From: Paralvinella palmiformis
Lineage: Eukaryota > Annelida > Polychaeta > Terebellida > Alvinellidae
NCBI GenBank assembly: GCA_025642065.1
Contig: JAODUP010000427.1
Span: 22,501 to 86,500 of the forward strand
Length of the DNA: 64,000 nt
Direction: 5' to 3'
The position numbers were made by a program, and so were the translations under genes. Under the pieces are notes generated by a model. It had not been told where the DNA came from, made no database searches, and worked only from the letters and a program-made list of their open reading frames with translations. Positions 22,601 through 36,000 of the stretch are shown here, piece by piece. How positions within the stretch are numbered: the stretch's first letter is position 1; the number at the start of each line of letters is the position of its first letter.

Positions 22601-25600
22601 TTTTAGACCAGTTATCTTGTAAAATAGAATGAGAGAGGTGACTTTTATTTATAACAGTACATAATTTCATGGCTTATGGTCTTTACGAATTGAATTTCTG
22701 CCTTGAAAGGACTTTGTCTTTATTTAATACTAATTTGTTTGTACCCCTGTAAATAAATTGACATCTTTACAATGTTATGAATGGAAAGGCAATTCTGAGG
22801 TAGCATTTTTATTCTATATTGTCAAATGACATCAGCACCACTGAAATTAGATTTAATAACTAAATGGATAGTTTTTTTAAAACAAGTTAAGATACACCAA
22901 TTTATTCAAGAATTAAACTCAGATCATACCACGATGAAAGAATCCCACACCATACCTCATGCAGCTAAATATGCTATATTAAAAGTATTCTTTTATTAAT
23001 TTCTTATTTCAGAAACAAAATGTAACTTGCAGTAAAGATTTCTGATAACCTTATTTAATATGTCTTGCTCTGTTTTTGTCTTCTGGTTGTCGTGGTGTTT
23101 TCCTTCTTGCCTATAATAGTGATATGTTTGGTGTTTGCAGATAACTGATTCTCGAGGTCACGTATTGTATAATAAAGAAGATGCTACAAAGGGAAAGTTT
23201 GCCTTTACGACAGAGGAATATGATATGTTTGAAGTGTGCTTTGAGAGTCATATGATAGCCGGTTAGTAAGTATTACAAATCTTCATTAAATGTTGGAACA
23301 GAGTATAATAATGGTCTTAGAGGTATTAGTCAAGAGGGTCATAGTATTTTCACTGGTACTGTTGACATCTTGCTGTGTTGTCTTTGAACTGTTGGGGGTT
23401 TGAATCTGACTCTTATCTATGGGCTGTTTCCCTAGGCAATCCCTCCTCTGCTATATGTCCCAGGTTAAAGAGGTTAAAGAATTGAACTGGTCTCCAAAAG
23501 TTGCTCCTGTTTTTGAAGCTATATTTTTAGCAGACTTCATTTCATATTTTGCCGACTTGGTTTTTAAACAAGTTGTAGATATAAACTAGACTAGTTTAAT
23601 TAAATAGTGTTTTGAACTAAATATTTCATCAGGTGTGTTAAAAAGGAGCTCTCTTATTTTCTCAATATTTGACTAATTTACCATAAAGTAGAACAACTGG
23701 TATCATAATCTGCATGTTTGAAATAAGTAGGTTTCTCTGAACACTTCCTCTTTAGCAATGATAGGTTTCAATAGCAATGTTTGTCTATTTTTGTTAGCTT
23801 TAGCATGTATTGGCATGCAAGTAAAACCATTTAGTGAAGTAACTGGTTCCTGATATACTTAACACTGTTAATTATATCAGGGTTGGGTTTTTACCGTAAA
23901 CAACATTGTGTAACTAAGTAAACACAATCACATAATCGTGTGTTCACTCACATGCAATTTACAAACATTGAAGTTAACGGATTATTATTTTAATGTGTTT
24001 TTTTTTCTTTTTTTCCAGGTGGCCATGGTGCAGACAGAGAAGTTTATCTGCACATGAAACATGGCGTTGAAGCTAAGAATTATCAAGATGTAAGTTGTTT
24101 AGTAATGGAGTGAGGTAATAAAGATTAGTTTTTGCAACTTATGCAGGGATGAGACGGGTCAGTTAATTAGAGAATTTCAGCTAATTGTATGCTAATTTTG
24201 AACAATTGTGTCATTTGTGTAAATCGGTTGCAAAACGTGACACATAAAATGGTGCTTATGAAGCTGTTGTTATCTTGAGCTGACTGTTTTGAATGTAGCA
24301 TTGATAAATCTGTAGTTAGTGAGTGTGCTTATTCAAATACGTTTAGGGATACCAATTTTCCGCTATTGCAGAATTCATCTTTCCAAATAAAAATGGCCAA
24401 GATTTTACCTCACTATTACAGAAGTACTTCTGTCAGCTGGTATTATGACTAAGCAGGCTAGCCACTGACTAAGTCCCGGGGGGAAATATTCTTAGTCATT
24501 GTTTAGTTGACCTCTAATTATATTTCGGGTTGGATTTACCTCTTAGTATATCCACTCAATGTTACTATGACAAGACACTGATATTAATAAAGCCCAGAAT
24601 GCAACAACATACACACCTGAGTGTAGTTGAGGACTCCAGTTGCAAAATCATACAAGTGGAAAACTTTAAACTCGGACACAAAATTGTGGTAGTTGCCCAA
24701 TGCCACAACCTTACTAACTCCTGATAATCAAACATGTAGGATTATAGTCTCATCATTGGGGGATGTTCTATTATTGTTTGTTAACGGTATCTTATTGAAT
24801 GTAATACTAATACAATCACCATATTGTACTTCAACTTAACTGTGATGGAGACCTGTTGTGTACACATCATGCATTATTACTTAAAATTTGGCTTTGGATT
24901 ATTTTGATTTAATTTTATTGAACAAAAGGTATTCATTTTAGCTGAATATGCTGATATTTAGTTGCTGCTATTTTGTGATTAACTATTAAAGTCATTAACC
25001 AGAAACTCACTAATTAAGCATTTTATTAGGACAAATAAATGAGTTTTTCTAGTTGCAACTGTCTATATCTTTCATCCTCAGAGAGGTTATATAGTCCATC
25101 CACCAAATATAACTCTAATCCTAACTGGCTCCAATTTATTAATAAGTAAACTACCCAAATCAGGGTCATGGTATATATATATTTTATATAAAAAACATAA
25201 GGTATATATCCATAATTTAAAACGGTGTTTGAAAAAGAATTTTCCCCTTTTGCAATGGAAAATACTGCATTTGGAATGGAATCTTTTTAAACAGAAAATT
25301 AGTCCCATACAAGTTATACTTGTATTATAGTGGGTCATAATCATTGCCACACCCAATATTGGTGTAGAGCTAAAATATTATTTGACATTTATGTAAATCC
25401 CAAAAGTGTCTATGACACTGTAGCGTTTGTCAATAGGATCTTGTAATTATGTTCAGAAATATGTGTGTATGGAGCATGAGTATGGAATGTTTCCAGATGA
25501 AAGTAGATGTATAGAACATTTTGTGATCCTAGTTCACATACATATTTAAACTGTTTCCGTCTTTTAAAAGGTTCCGATGGGGATCCATTCAAGCAGTTTG

Positions 25601-27968
25601 ATTGTCTTAAATGTTTCTTTTTCACATAGTTTAGTGTTTTGCTCTGAATGTGATAAAGAAACATGGCTGATTGTCGCACGTCTGTTTGTTATTCTGTGAT
25701 TTTATGTTCCAGATTGCTAAAGCCGAGAAGCTGAAGCCACTGGAAGTGGAATTAAAAAAGCTCGAAGATCTCGCCGAGTCCATCGTTAATGATTTCGCTT
25801 ATATGAGAGCTCGTGAAGAGGAGATGAGAGACACAAATGGTAATTGTGTTTAGCTGCTTGTATTATAACATTAATAACCCTAACCCTAATCATTTCTTTC
25901 ATTGTTAATGGTACATGAGTGCCAACAATAATTATGAATCTGTCATTATGTCTGGTTCTTTTACTTCACATGGAAATAAGAATCAAATATTTATTGCATA
26001 ACTTAGACTGAATAGTTTGTTACATTTCTTTGCCTTTATAGCATGAACATTTTTTTTTTGCAAATCATTATATGAGATGTGATAACATCTCGTATAGACT
26101 ATTGTAACTCCCTGTTATATGGCATATCTGATTATAACATTAATCGCCTTCAGCGAATTCAGAATAGTGCAGCTCGCATTGTAACAAATACTAGAAAATA
26201 TGATCATATTACCCCCATTCTTCAAAAACTACATTGGCTACCTGTTAGACAGCGTATCCATTTTAAGATTCTGTTAATAACTTATAAATCTATTAATGAT
26301 ATGGCACCAGAATACCTGTGTGAACTGGTTTCCATTAGAAAGTCATCCCGAAAACTCAGGTCATCCAGTCAGATACTATTGCAGGTGCCAGTGTCTCGGC
26401 TCAAGTCATATGGTGATTGTGCGTTTAGTGTTGCAGCCCCCACTTTGTGGAATAAGTTGCCGGCAAATATTAGAAATTCGTCGTCTCTTGGAAATTTTAA
26501 GTCTCTTCTAAAAACACACCTATTTAAGGTCGCTTTCACAGATAAATAATTATTATCTTTTAAATCATTACAGGGTTTTTACAGACATTATTTGGGGTAT
26601 TATTAAATTACATATTATTTGTACAGCGCCTTTGAATGGCTCCTGCTAGTAAGGGCGCTTTATTAAATATACATTATTATTATTATTATATTGCACAGTA
26701 CTGGCTACCATTTTGTCAATTCCACATCAAATTGATCAATTCCAACTCATTTTACCTACGACTTTTTATCATGAGTAGGTACTCCGAATTCCAAGTAGGA
26801 TTGTTATGGAAGAAACATTTCTGAATAAAAAAATTAAATGGTAAATTAATTTGTGGATTTAAATCTTTTTGTAGCAAACTTCAATTGCAATTCAAAATTT
26901 ATCAATTCCATTTTTTTAAATAAGCAATTCTAGAATTGAAGTGACCCCATGTATGCTGGCTACAACAACAAAAAACACCTATATTTGCAGATTTCAATGT
27001 TTATCCTTGGTTTCCGTCACAGTGTGCAGTTGTTTCTTTAATTTCGTCCCTTTTTGTTGTTGTTCGAACTTGGGCATGCAAGGACTGAATGTTCACAGCA
27101 AGAGTCTTGTGCATTTGGCTCTGGTCCATTTCAAGGCCTGATTTAGTGACAACAGCGAATATTTCAGTGGTTTCCGTCCGGTGTGCAGTTGTTTCTTTAA
27201 TTTTGTCCCTTTTTGTTGTTGTTTGAACTTTGGCATGCAAGGACTGAATGTTCACAGGAAGAGTCTTGTGCATTTGACTGTTGTTTCTTTAATTTTGTCC
27301 CTTTTTGTTGTTGTTTGAACTTTGGCATGCAAGGACTGAATGTTCACAGGAAGAGTCTTGTGCATTTGACTCTGGTCCATTTCAAGGCCTGATTTAGTGA
27401 CAACAGCAAATATTTCAGTGGTTTCTGTCTGGTGTGCAGTGGTTTCTTTAATTTCGTCCAATTTTGTTGTTGTTCGAACTTGGGCATTCCAGGCTATATT
27501 GTTGGGATTTATATGAGGATATAATCCTAATTGTCTGATGCATGATCGATGGACCGAAGCACAACGTGTGAAATTATCCTCCCCCCACTTTTATTAGATA
27601 TTATTTTATGCCGGACAGGTCTGTTATGATTAGTATGTCCCTTGTTTGTTGGTTATTTATTGATGGAGTCATCCCTATGTCCCAGGTGTGACCAGCGTAT
27701 AGGTTAAACAAACCACTCAGTCAATCTAGTCATTACTGTGGTTTGATTTTCAAATATCCGTGCCATTGCCTGTATTTTCAATAATAATTATCACTATGTA
27801 TTCTGTGTGCCATCAGCTAACAAAGAATTCCCTTTTCATATTTCAGAATCGACGCATTCAAGAGTGCTATATTTCAGCATATTTTCCATGGGATGTCTGT
27901 TGGCTCTTGCTACGTGGCAAGTCCTTTATCTCAGGCGATACTTCAAAGCAAAGAAGCTTATAGAGTAG
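19495..27968 (+). CDS. TMED10: TMED10, p24-family transmembrane cargo receptor (5 exons, complete)
   Basis: Coding exons 19495-19674, 23141-23261, 24019-24089, 25713-25839 and 27847-27968 give 206 residues. The product shuttles between ER and Golgi in COPI/COPII vesicles and helps sort cargo such as GPI-anchored proteins (family knowledge). Seen directly: signal peptide 1-20, GOLD domain with cysteines 32 and 93 (likely disulfide), the family blocks [24 protein letters not shown] and [10 protein letters not shown], a coiled-coil stretch about 125-166, one membrane span about 173-195, and a cytosolic tail [11 protein letters not shown]. The dilysine end is intact. The aromatic pair, FF in the vertebrate protein, is YF here. 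The loop after residue 95 is shorter and different from the vertebrate form. Introns are GT-AG with phases 0, 1, 0, 1. The start ATG is the first in frame and fits the signal peptide. Confidence 0.97.
19675..23140 (+). other. TMED10: TMED10 intron 1
   Basis: A 3,466-bp GT-AG intron. Apart from the near-perfect inverted repeat at 19728-19776 it holds only AT-rich unique-looking sequence; I recognise no coding transposon part in it. Confidence 0.75.
19728..19776. repeat. Inverted repeat, 19-bp arms
   Basis: GAATTTGACAGCTTATGAT and its complement (18 of 19 bases) are separated by 11 bp. It lies just inside TMED10 intron 1, about 55 bp after the donor. Confidence 0.8.
23141..23261 (+). CDS. TMED10: TMED10 exon 2
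   Basis: Residues 61-100 plus the first base of codon 101. Contains [28 protein letters not shown] and the second GOLD cysteine. Acceptor TTTGCAG, donor CCG|GTTAGT, phase 1. Confidence 0.95.
24019..24089 (+). CDS. TMED10: TMED10 exon 3
   Basis: Residues 101-124, a 71-bp exon ending in [12 protein letters not shown]. Strong pyrimidine tract before the acceptor and a consensus donor GAT|GTAAGT. The first half ([12 protein letters not shown]) is the most divergent part of the protein. Confidence 0.95.
25713..25839 (+). CDS. TMED10: TMED10 exon 4
   Basis: Residues 125-166 plus one base. Encodes the coiled coil ([20 protein letters not shown]) and the conserved IVNDFAYM and REEEMRDTN. Donor ATG|GTAATT, phase 1. 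Confidence 0.96.
26070..26695 (+). mobile_element. Non-LTR retrotransposon 3' fragment, copy 2
   Basis: Sits in TMED10 intron 4 in the same orientation as the gene. The reverse-transcriptase C-terminus reads openly for about 155 residues ([63 protein letters not shown]), so this copy is younger than copies 1 and 3. It is 5'-truncated at about 26070 and ends in an ATT repeat tail. Confidence 0.92.
26700..26955. repeat. Dispersed AT-rich GGAATTG repeat, copy 2
   Basis: Shares AATTCCAAGTAGGATTGTTA and the GACCCCATGTATG end with the copies near 14.1 and 37 kb. Follows directly after the LINE tail. Confidence 0.55.
27009..27490 (-). repeat. 159-bp tandem repeat, open on the - strand
   Basis: Two full units, one truncated unit and a partial unit in TMED10 intron 4. 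The unit length is 159 bp (53 codons), and on the - strand each unit reads a peptide with [33 protein letters not shown] and [13 protein letters not shown]. Differences between units are mostly single bases. A 1-bp insertion in the leftmost unit and the truncated unit break the long frame, so this is more likely a decayed coding repeat than a gene. I do not recognise the peptide. Confidence 0.7.
27847..27968 (+). CDS. TMED10: TMED10 exon 5
   Basis: Completes codon 167 and encodes residues 168-206: [10 protein letters not shown] opening the membrane span, TWQVLYL, then [11 protein letters not shown] and TAG. Acceptor ATTTCAG. Confidence 0.97.
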
Positions 27969-30887
27969 AACACAAGTCTGAATAGTTGGCTATTTAAGTG
28001 ATTCTGTTAGTTAGATGTTGATTCATTTTATAAGAATTCTGTTGCCGTTATGCCACACTGAAGCTATAATGTAATTCTCTACAGTAATATGTTTTTGGTA
28101 GTGTCATTAAAATTTGGCCAAAGAAAAATTAGGATTAGATCTGTTGTTGATGAAAGCTCAGTGTTAAATAAATTTTTTAGTTATTACCCATACATTAATA
28201 TATTGCAGATATATCAAAATAGCTCTTTGTACAGAGAAAGTGTGTGTGTATGTGTGAGTGTAATGCATTACTGAGAAGGCAAACAATAAATCAGCAGCGA
28301 TTAATTTCATGGGTTTCAGTTAATGGTTGTCCTTTACATACAGCACTGGATATTTAGACTACAACATTGTGTGTGTGGCCAGGCAAAGGTTATGTTAAAT
28401 ATGCTGTATAATACAGCATTTTATTGTGGTTGTATTTATATGGTAATCATCGGTGTGTTTGCATTAAGACATAATTATGCATCAAGAGTTGTCTGTATAG
28501 CGAATGTGGTCTATGAAAACCTGGTAGGAAGGCTTTGCAAGATGATTAGTGTGTGTATGATTGAGAATTTGTACAGTTAGCAAGATAATCTGTCAACTAT
28601 AAATAATGCTCATCAGATTGTTAACATCACACACATATTGTCAGCATGTTTATCAGCTTTTTGTTAATTACTGTGATGGGGATTTAATCGAAGACCTATT
28701 ATAAAATGTGCTAAGTTTGCAAAAGCTGAAATAGCACAGTGTTTCAGTTTGTATTTAAGAACTCTTTACAGTGAAGACTTGTTAAACATTTTATTGTTTC
28801 ATTTGTTATTCAACAAATATAAAAAGCTTGTATTGTGGAGCTGCCTCACTTAGGTTATGCAACAAACCTAGAATTCCAATTCTTGCCTACTGATTAAAGA
28901 AAGAATTAATTATCCTGCTATTGCTTGCTTCCAAAGAATTGCTTTTATTGCTTTATTCAGTAGAAGGGAAAAAACATTTTGTGTGTGCTGTCTGTTGATG
29001 AACACCTTTTGTATAGTGGTTCATGCGTTATGATGCAAGTAAATGTTATGGTCTTCTGCTAACATCATGTTTTGATACAAGGCTTCAGGAATAAAATCAA
29101 CATTTTTCATTAACTGGAAGACCATTTCTCCATCAATAATGTGTCATTCAGTAATTCACTAGTGTATATACAACTTGTTATCTGTATATGTAAAGGATCG
29201 TGTTGTTATATACACGTGTTTGTATATTTTCACCCGAATCAAACATGACCACCTGTTTCAGCAAAAGATCAAGCATCCATTTTTTAAAGACAGATGGGAT
29301 GAGGAAAACTGCTCTTTGGTTTTGAGTTGAGCAGAATGTAGTCCACAGAATTTAAGGCTTGAAGGCAGGCAGAATTCTGTATGTGAGCAATTATGAGGTC
29401 TTTGAATTGTTAATATGTATCGACTCACAAAAATAAGTTATGTACTAGTTAGTTCCTGTTTGAGTCGTGCTATACATGTTACAACTGTGCAGCCAGTTTT
29501 GACTCGTAGAAATTTGGTTAATCAATGACGAAGCTTCTTATATTCGTGTGTTTCAAAACTCTATTAGTTCTTGTGACGTTGGTGCATGGTTGTTTTGCTG
29601 TTATTTCTATTAACAACTTAATGTGTGCTGAACAGTTCATCTTGTTCATAACATATCCAACAAGTAATAATTAAAAAATTATTAGACATGGTTAGGTTTT
29701 TTGTTCTGGTTTATTCTTATAATTACGCATACATAACGTAAAACTGTTGATGAGATATTTTGTTAAAGCACATAACTGCTTGATCATGTTATGAAGTCCT
29801 GTAAAAAGTTGTGGAAAATCGGCAGTGTAAATATTTCTTTCCTTGTTCTTATGATTACTTGTTTGTGTGTATTGAGGACAAAAATAAATTTTATTGGAAA
29901 AATGATTTCCGATGTTCATTCCAGATACAAAGCACACACTGAGAAAATAAAACAGTCTCGGGAGGGTGAGGGTGTTTTATAGTGATTGGATTCTTTGCTT
30001 GTGTGTCGTTTTTTATCTACAATAGCCATACTTATCCTTTCTATACAAAACCTCCGAACAAGTTATTCTACTGCCATTAAGAACTTTTGAGTTTTGCCCT
30101 CATTTTTGTGTTTTGGGCAAGACCAGTGCAGTGGCTAAATAAAAAGCACTTGCTCTTCTGTCATTAGGCCGTCTTGTATTTTATTTATTGTATCTGATCA
30201 TTCTAAAGGAATTGCTGTTCATTTAGGAGACCAAAAACTATTATCAGATAGAATCGTATAACTAATTCTAAATGCTATTAACCTTTACTAAAAATTGTCC
30301 TTTGTAATAGAGTATTCATTCTGATATTAATCACCTGATCTCCTACAAGAAGTTTTTAATTAATAGCGGTAACCAAAATATTTTAATTAGCGTTTCTTCA
30401 TCAATTTTGTTCCAGTTCTTTCCCTTTTTTAAAGTCAAATAGTAAACAAACTGTTTTGATCATTCCATAAAATATATCCATTACAACAATTGATTAAAAA
30501 CCATTTTAGCATGTACTTTTTGACTTGTTTGGGTATCACCATGTTGAAATCCTGCTGTTGTCACGGTGTTGTAGACCGGAGTACAGCGGATTAATTTTCA
30601 TTTTAGTTCACCTTATCTGGTATTTATTGTCGTACTTTATTAGTGTTGTGCCACAGTTAAGGGGTGTATTGCTGCTAATTATGGTATTTCCAAACAAAAT
30701 AATCGCATCCTGCATGAATATTTATAAGAACCAAACGTAAGCATTTGTGCATCATGTATATCTGGATTAAACCAGCCGACTTCATACTACCATCATAAGG
30801 TCTCGGGATACACAGCCCAGTTTGGATATACAATAGAATCTGACGTTAATCGATTTCCAACATATCAGTTATAGCTAGGCAGAATAT

Positions 30888-30944
30888 GATGATTGGTGTT
30901 TTACGGCCACTTTTGTGTACATGGTAGGCTAAATGGGCCGAAGC
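30888..30944 (-). repeat. SINE family 1, tail fragment
   Basis: Reverse complement of the last part of the family 1 SINE: GGCCCATTTAGCCTACCATG, then ACAAAAGTGGCCGTAAAACA. Confidence 0.7.
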
Positions 30945-31869
30945 TGGGCAGAGTATAGTGTATCATCGTTATCAATGTGTATGTTTTCTTACAGTCACGC
31001 ATTAATCTCTGGTCAGTTATGTGTGTGCCATCACCACTCCCTTTGCGATAATACTAATGATGTGTGCATATTTGGGTATATAATCAATCAGCCACATATC
31101 CGTGCACTCCAGCTCAAAGTGATCTGGGTAAATTTGCTTTGAATCATTTAAAAAGATTATGGCCCTCAAAGAATAACACATAAAAGATGGCAGTCTATCA
31201 ACAATTCCTCCAACAAATGCAAACCCATCCAATTTACCAGTTGGGGGGGGATGCTCAAACTGATAAGGCAGGATACCAGTTCAGTTTGATACTCTTCCTC
31301 TCAATCAATCGCGATGGAAGATCTATCACCACTGTTGCTCATCACTGTCCAATAAAAAGGCTGTGCTATTGTGTTTTATCATGTACGCTCTTGACTGGAG
31401 AATTTCCTGGTTAGTCTGGACAGTTTGCTTCGAATTGGTCTGCATCAGCCATTAATTGAGTGATTTATTAATCAATTGTTCAATTGGATTGATTAGTTTT
31501 TCCTATATACAGGAAACGGTGTCCAATTTTGATGTTCAGAAGACGTTTTTGATATCTTATGTACATGATGACCTTTTGGCTACTACAGTGCCTAATAAGT
31601 GATGCGCATGATTTATGATAGTTTAGGCACTCTGAATGAGGGTTCACCTTTGTGTTATGTCAGTCACTGCTGTGCTGTGTTTAACCACATGTAGCCTATA
31701 CACGAAGTAAAAAGCCATACTGTAACAACTGAATGTAAATGTATACATTACACACGTGATTTAATATAACAGTCGCGCTATATAATATCATCTTTACATA
31801 CAGTAATCACTTGTGTATATGTAACAAAATACTGACCATTTACAATAGACCCGTCACTTGGGGGTGTAA

Positions 31870-32130
31870 TCCAGGGTTCATACACATTTTGACATCTCAG
31901 ATTCCAGGACTTTCCAATGTCAAATTCAAGGACCGTTTTAATGAATTCACGAACTGTTAACGCGCCAAAAATACACCCATATTTCAGAAGAAGTGTAATG
32001 ACTGAATTCATGTATGCTTATGATTAGAAATATAGATCTATATGTCCAAATCCCAGAACTTTCAATGACCTCTACAAAAATTCCAGGCCTGGAATCCAAA
32101 TTTTCAAATTCCAGGACCCTCCAGGTTTTC
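31870..32130. repeat. Dispersed repeat with inverted, CCAGGA-rich ends
   Basis: Both ends carry runs of TTCCAGGAC(T/C), TTCAAGGAC and similar words, separated by unique sequence. This is the usual look of a non-autonomous DNA transposon (MITE) relic, but no transposase is seen. Confidence 0.45.
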
Positions 32131-32922
32131 AAGGACCTAAATAAGCATTTTCCATTGGAAAACAAAAGCACCATAAATGTTCTTTATCAGAAGTAACTTG
32201 ACATCACGGTACTTCGTTCCTGACCAAATTATGTCAGAGTCAGTTGTTCCAAATACAAATTTCGATTCTATCTATCAGCACTGACTCGATGTTTGAAATC
32301 TGTCAACTTTACACTTCAGATGTGACTTTGACATTATCGCTCACTAACACCGGAGAAACAAATATATTGGCAGTTACTTTTAAAATTTTATTTATAAAAA
32401 CAGTCATGATCTGGTCATAATTCTTGAATCCAGTAAATTGCATTTCAACAATTTTGTGCATGCAAAACTTTTCAATGAAACTGTTGAACACGATACATTA
32501 ATTACCAATGATGTTCATGTTCAACAGTTTCTTTTTTCTTAGTACATTAAGCTTGCAATTTGAGACACTTGTATTATTTTTTGGGTAATTAGTTTATCCT
32601 TGACTCTTATCCAATACCCATAAAAACTGGGATTCTAACCTGGAATTAGATGTTTGCAGCAAATTGCATTATTCACTGATCTGTTGTTAAACTTGTGTGA
32701 ATTGTTAATATTTGTTTTGCTTTCTAGCTAGGCCTAAGGAAATGACTTTGTACTTCAAATCTACTACTGATTTTTAGCAAACAGATGAAAGATGCTTTCC
32801 CCAATAAAGTCCTCCCCACACATACACACATACGTCCAAATCTCACATATGCTGAATGCAGAAAAATCACGCCATAACAAATTAAAACATCTTTATAACA
32901 GAACCTGTACATAATTTCCCAT

Positions 32923-33004
32923 TCATCTCCATTTTCTGAGTCTTCTGTCGACCTTCACCTTGAAGGCATGCCATAGTAAAAGGACATTTTTCTTGTACCA
33001 TTCC
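32923..33004 (-). CDS. COA8: COA8 last coding exon
   Basis: Begins with the last base of an Arg codon after TTTGCAG, then [19 protein letters not shown] and a basic end RRLRKWR, TGA at 32923-32925. The WYK-N core and the basic end match the family. Confidence 0.9.
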
Positions 33005-36000
33005 CTGCAAAAAGAATTACACCGAATAGAGACAAAGAAACAGACGAACATCTGTTAAAATATTACGAGTTCCGAAAACGTAAGAGATTCCACTATTTAT
33101 GGTAATAAGTAATCATAACTATTGGCATATAAAAATATGAAATACACCTTCAGTTAATTAAGAAACTAATCATTTATATTTTAATATTCTGTTATCACAA
33201 ATACTGATTTTTAATCAGCTGGTGTGCAAGATAACCTCAAGAAAATTAGTTGGATCCCTCTTGTTCTTAATGAACACGAATGTTGCTTCTCCTACTACTG
33301 TGAGGTCTCTTTTCTACACTTCTTGAAGGTTGGCTAACCAAATCAAATTATTTTCATGGAAACGGTCAATCAGGATCCACACCAATAAGATATATGAATG
33401 TCGGTCGCATTCCATGATTCACAATTATGGTTCGATACCTTTCATTAAATTCAAGCAGGTAAATGAAAGTGAATATTCTGTATGCAAGCATCTACCAGTT
33501 TCGAGCTGGATTTGATGGAAGGATCCGGATACACAGGTGGAATGACCGACCTCCGATACACAGGGGTAGAAAAAGAAATCTGTTCATGATGACTAAATAT
33601 TGTTTTACATACTAAATAAAATAAAAAGATCTCTGAAGCCAAAAAGGAAACGAACGATTGGTCAGTTTTTTTTAACGGATCCACTCACTTTGTTGGTGAG
33701 CATTTGTCATACTTTTGAAACGCCTGTACTGTTCAAAATTTGCTTTTCATTTGAGAGTAAAATCGTCCAATTAAATAATGAGAAGGACCAAAACAAATAT
33801 TTTAGGAGACCAAGTGATAAAACATCAATGAGACACACTAACCTATTGTACTGTTTATGCAATTCATAATTGCTATCAAGAAACCGTTTGTAGAACTCCG
33901 AAATCTGTTCTGGACTAAGCCTTCGCATGCTGCCATCTTTCTGTATTGGACCCAGTTCTTTCAGTTTGTTTTTTATAAACTGTTCTTTTCGCTGCAAAGA
34001 GAGATGCAAATCTTATTTATATATACTTTGTCAGATTCATCCCTCTGATGTTTCTTAAACAAAATTTAAAAAAAAACTTTTAGGTTGAGCATGCCACGGG
34101 TTTACTACCAATTCAAAAGTTACGATGCATATAAGTGAGTACACGAATAGGACTTGCTGACGCGTCACTACAAAAAAGAAAATTTGGTGTTGCATCCTAT
34201 TAGTCCCCCCATGACATCTTGGGAGGATCCAGTGAAATAATTCTAAAATGGTCTTGGTTTCTTTTTGTAGGCAAGATGCTCATCAACAAACCATAGAAAT
34301 GATTACTGATTACATTTTCTGTAATGTTCTGAAAACCCACTTATTTAAATTAGTTTATTTACGATATCTATAAATCTGTGTAGTTATGTACAAAACATAT
34401 ATTAATTCTGATTTCGGTGTAAAACACCATAGAACACCTTCGGTTGATAAAGGTGCTATATAAATATTATCATTATTATTACAAGGGATCAACATTAACT
34501 ACTGATTGAACTCGGCAAAACTTCAGAAGAATGGTTGTAGATAGTTCTTATCTGTGAAATTCTATTAATAATAAACTAGTATTTGTTGTAAACAGTAACT
34601 CAGGGTTAGAAGCTAATTAGAATCCACTGCTAGTCCACAGGACTAGTAACTTGATAAATATACTAGTCCTGAGAGTAATTCACTAGTCCTGACTATGCCG
34701 AATAAAGTTTAACATACATATGGTTTATTTCATAATATGAAGTTGGATGGTGTTGTAGCATTATAAATACACTTAAAAGTCTGTTTTGTAGAAAACTAAA
34801 TATAAGTCATTGTTTTTGTAGATGATCCCAAATGCTGAAGCCTGGAGGAACCTTAGTTTGGCTTCATTTCTGTTTCCACATGAATACATTGAGAAATAAA
34901 ACCTGTAGGGGGATAACATGGATGGAATTTTGTGCGATGAAGATGATGACACAGCATGCTGTTCCCACTGTGACACATTTTCCCTCAGCATGCACAACCT
35001 ATTGTCTGGTTAAAAACATTTAACCAGACGGGGGTATGTTCAGCAGAATGATAACTGAAACGGAATGGCTATATCTGTGCCATAACATTTTGCTGCAGAT
35101 GCTTCATTATTTTAACCTAATAATTGTACCTAAAACTGAATATTTACTAGTCCTGTCCATTTTCTACTCACCACGGGGAAACAGGCGAGCATTAATTTCG
35201 AAACCTGGTAATTCATTTCAAGCATTCTTTTATTCAAACATTTATCCCCAAAATCAGTTCAAGACACAAAGCTCTTCATGTATAAATAATGATGATAACC
35301 CTTGGAAAACAATAGACATTTATCGTTTTTCATAACAACAGGAAGGATGTGTGTGTGTATGTGTGTGCTCATGTGTATGGTGAGGAATTAGTTCTAGAGT
35401 GTGTAAAAATTTAGTCAGTTTGTCATATACTGTACATACTCGCACCTGCGTATAAGATCCACCTGTTTCTAGGACTAATAAGCCCCTGGATTAGAACAAG
35501 ATGCACTAAAATCAACAAGGTCTCAAGATCATTTTTTAGGTGACAACTAGGGGAAAAACAGCTAGCTTTTGCTTTCAAGTACCATTAAGACTGAGTTATG
35601 TCGCTATCTAATATCATTCAACAACTTGGTAGCAATATTTCAAGTTTTATTAATACAACTAAGTTTGCACTTGAATAGATGAATGATGCACACATCAAGT
35701 GGCTGTAGATTTTATGTCAGCTCACCCAAGATGACAGCAATATCTGTGTTGTGGCCACAGGCTGTATGTTATTTCACTTTGTCGGTGAGATGAGTGGGGA
35801 ATTAGACCCAGAAAATTAGACTTTTGGTGTTTAAAATCCACCACCTGGGCATCAACCCCAAGCTTTCTGTAACCAGATTAACAATGTTAACATCCTGTCA
35901 GTGTCCATCAACCGGTGAGGAACTTCTCTCTTGGCATGGTCTTCCATTTAAATATGAGCATCGGCAGCAGTTTGGTTCTATCAGCCATACATGCGAGGAC

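Larger units (their letters stand above)
27969..32922. other. TMED10 3' UTR and spacer between convergent genes
   Basis: No further gene is supported. AATAAA words at about 28165, 28285 and 29091 are possible polyadenylation signals for TMED10, and TTTATT near 32388 is one for COA8 on the other strand. A SINE tail fragment (30888-30944) and an AGGACTTTCCAA-type repeat (31870-32130) lie here. The rest is AT-rich sequence in which I see nothing more. Confidence 0.6.

Noticed and set aside
25877..25890. Telomere-like CCCTAACCCTAA
   Set aside because: Only about two units, in a normal intron.
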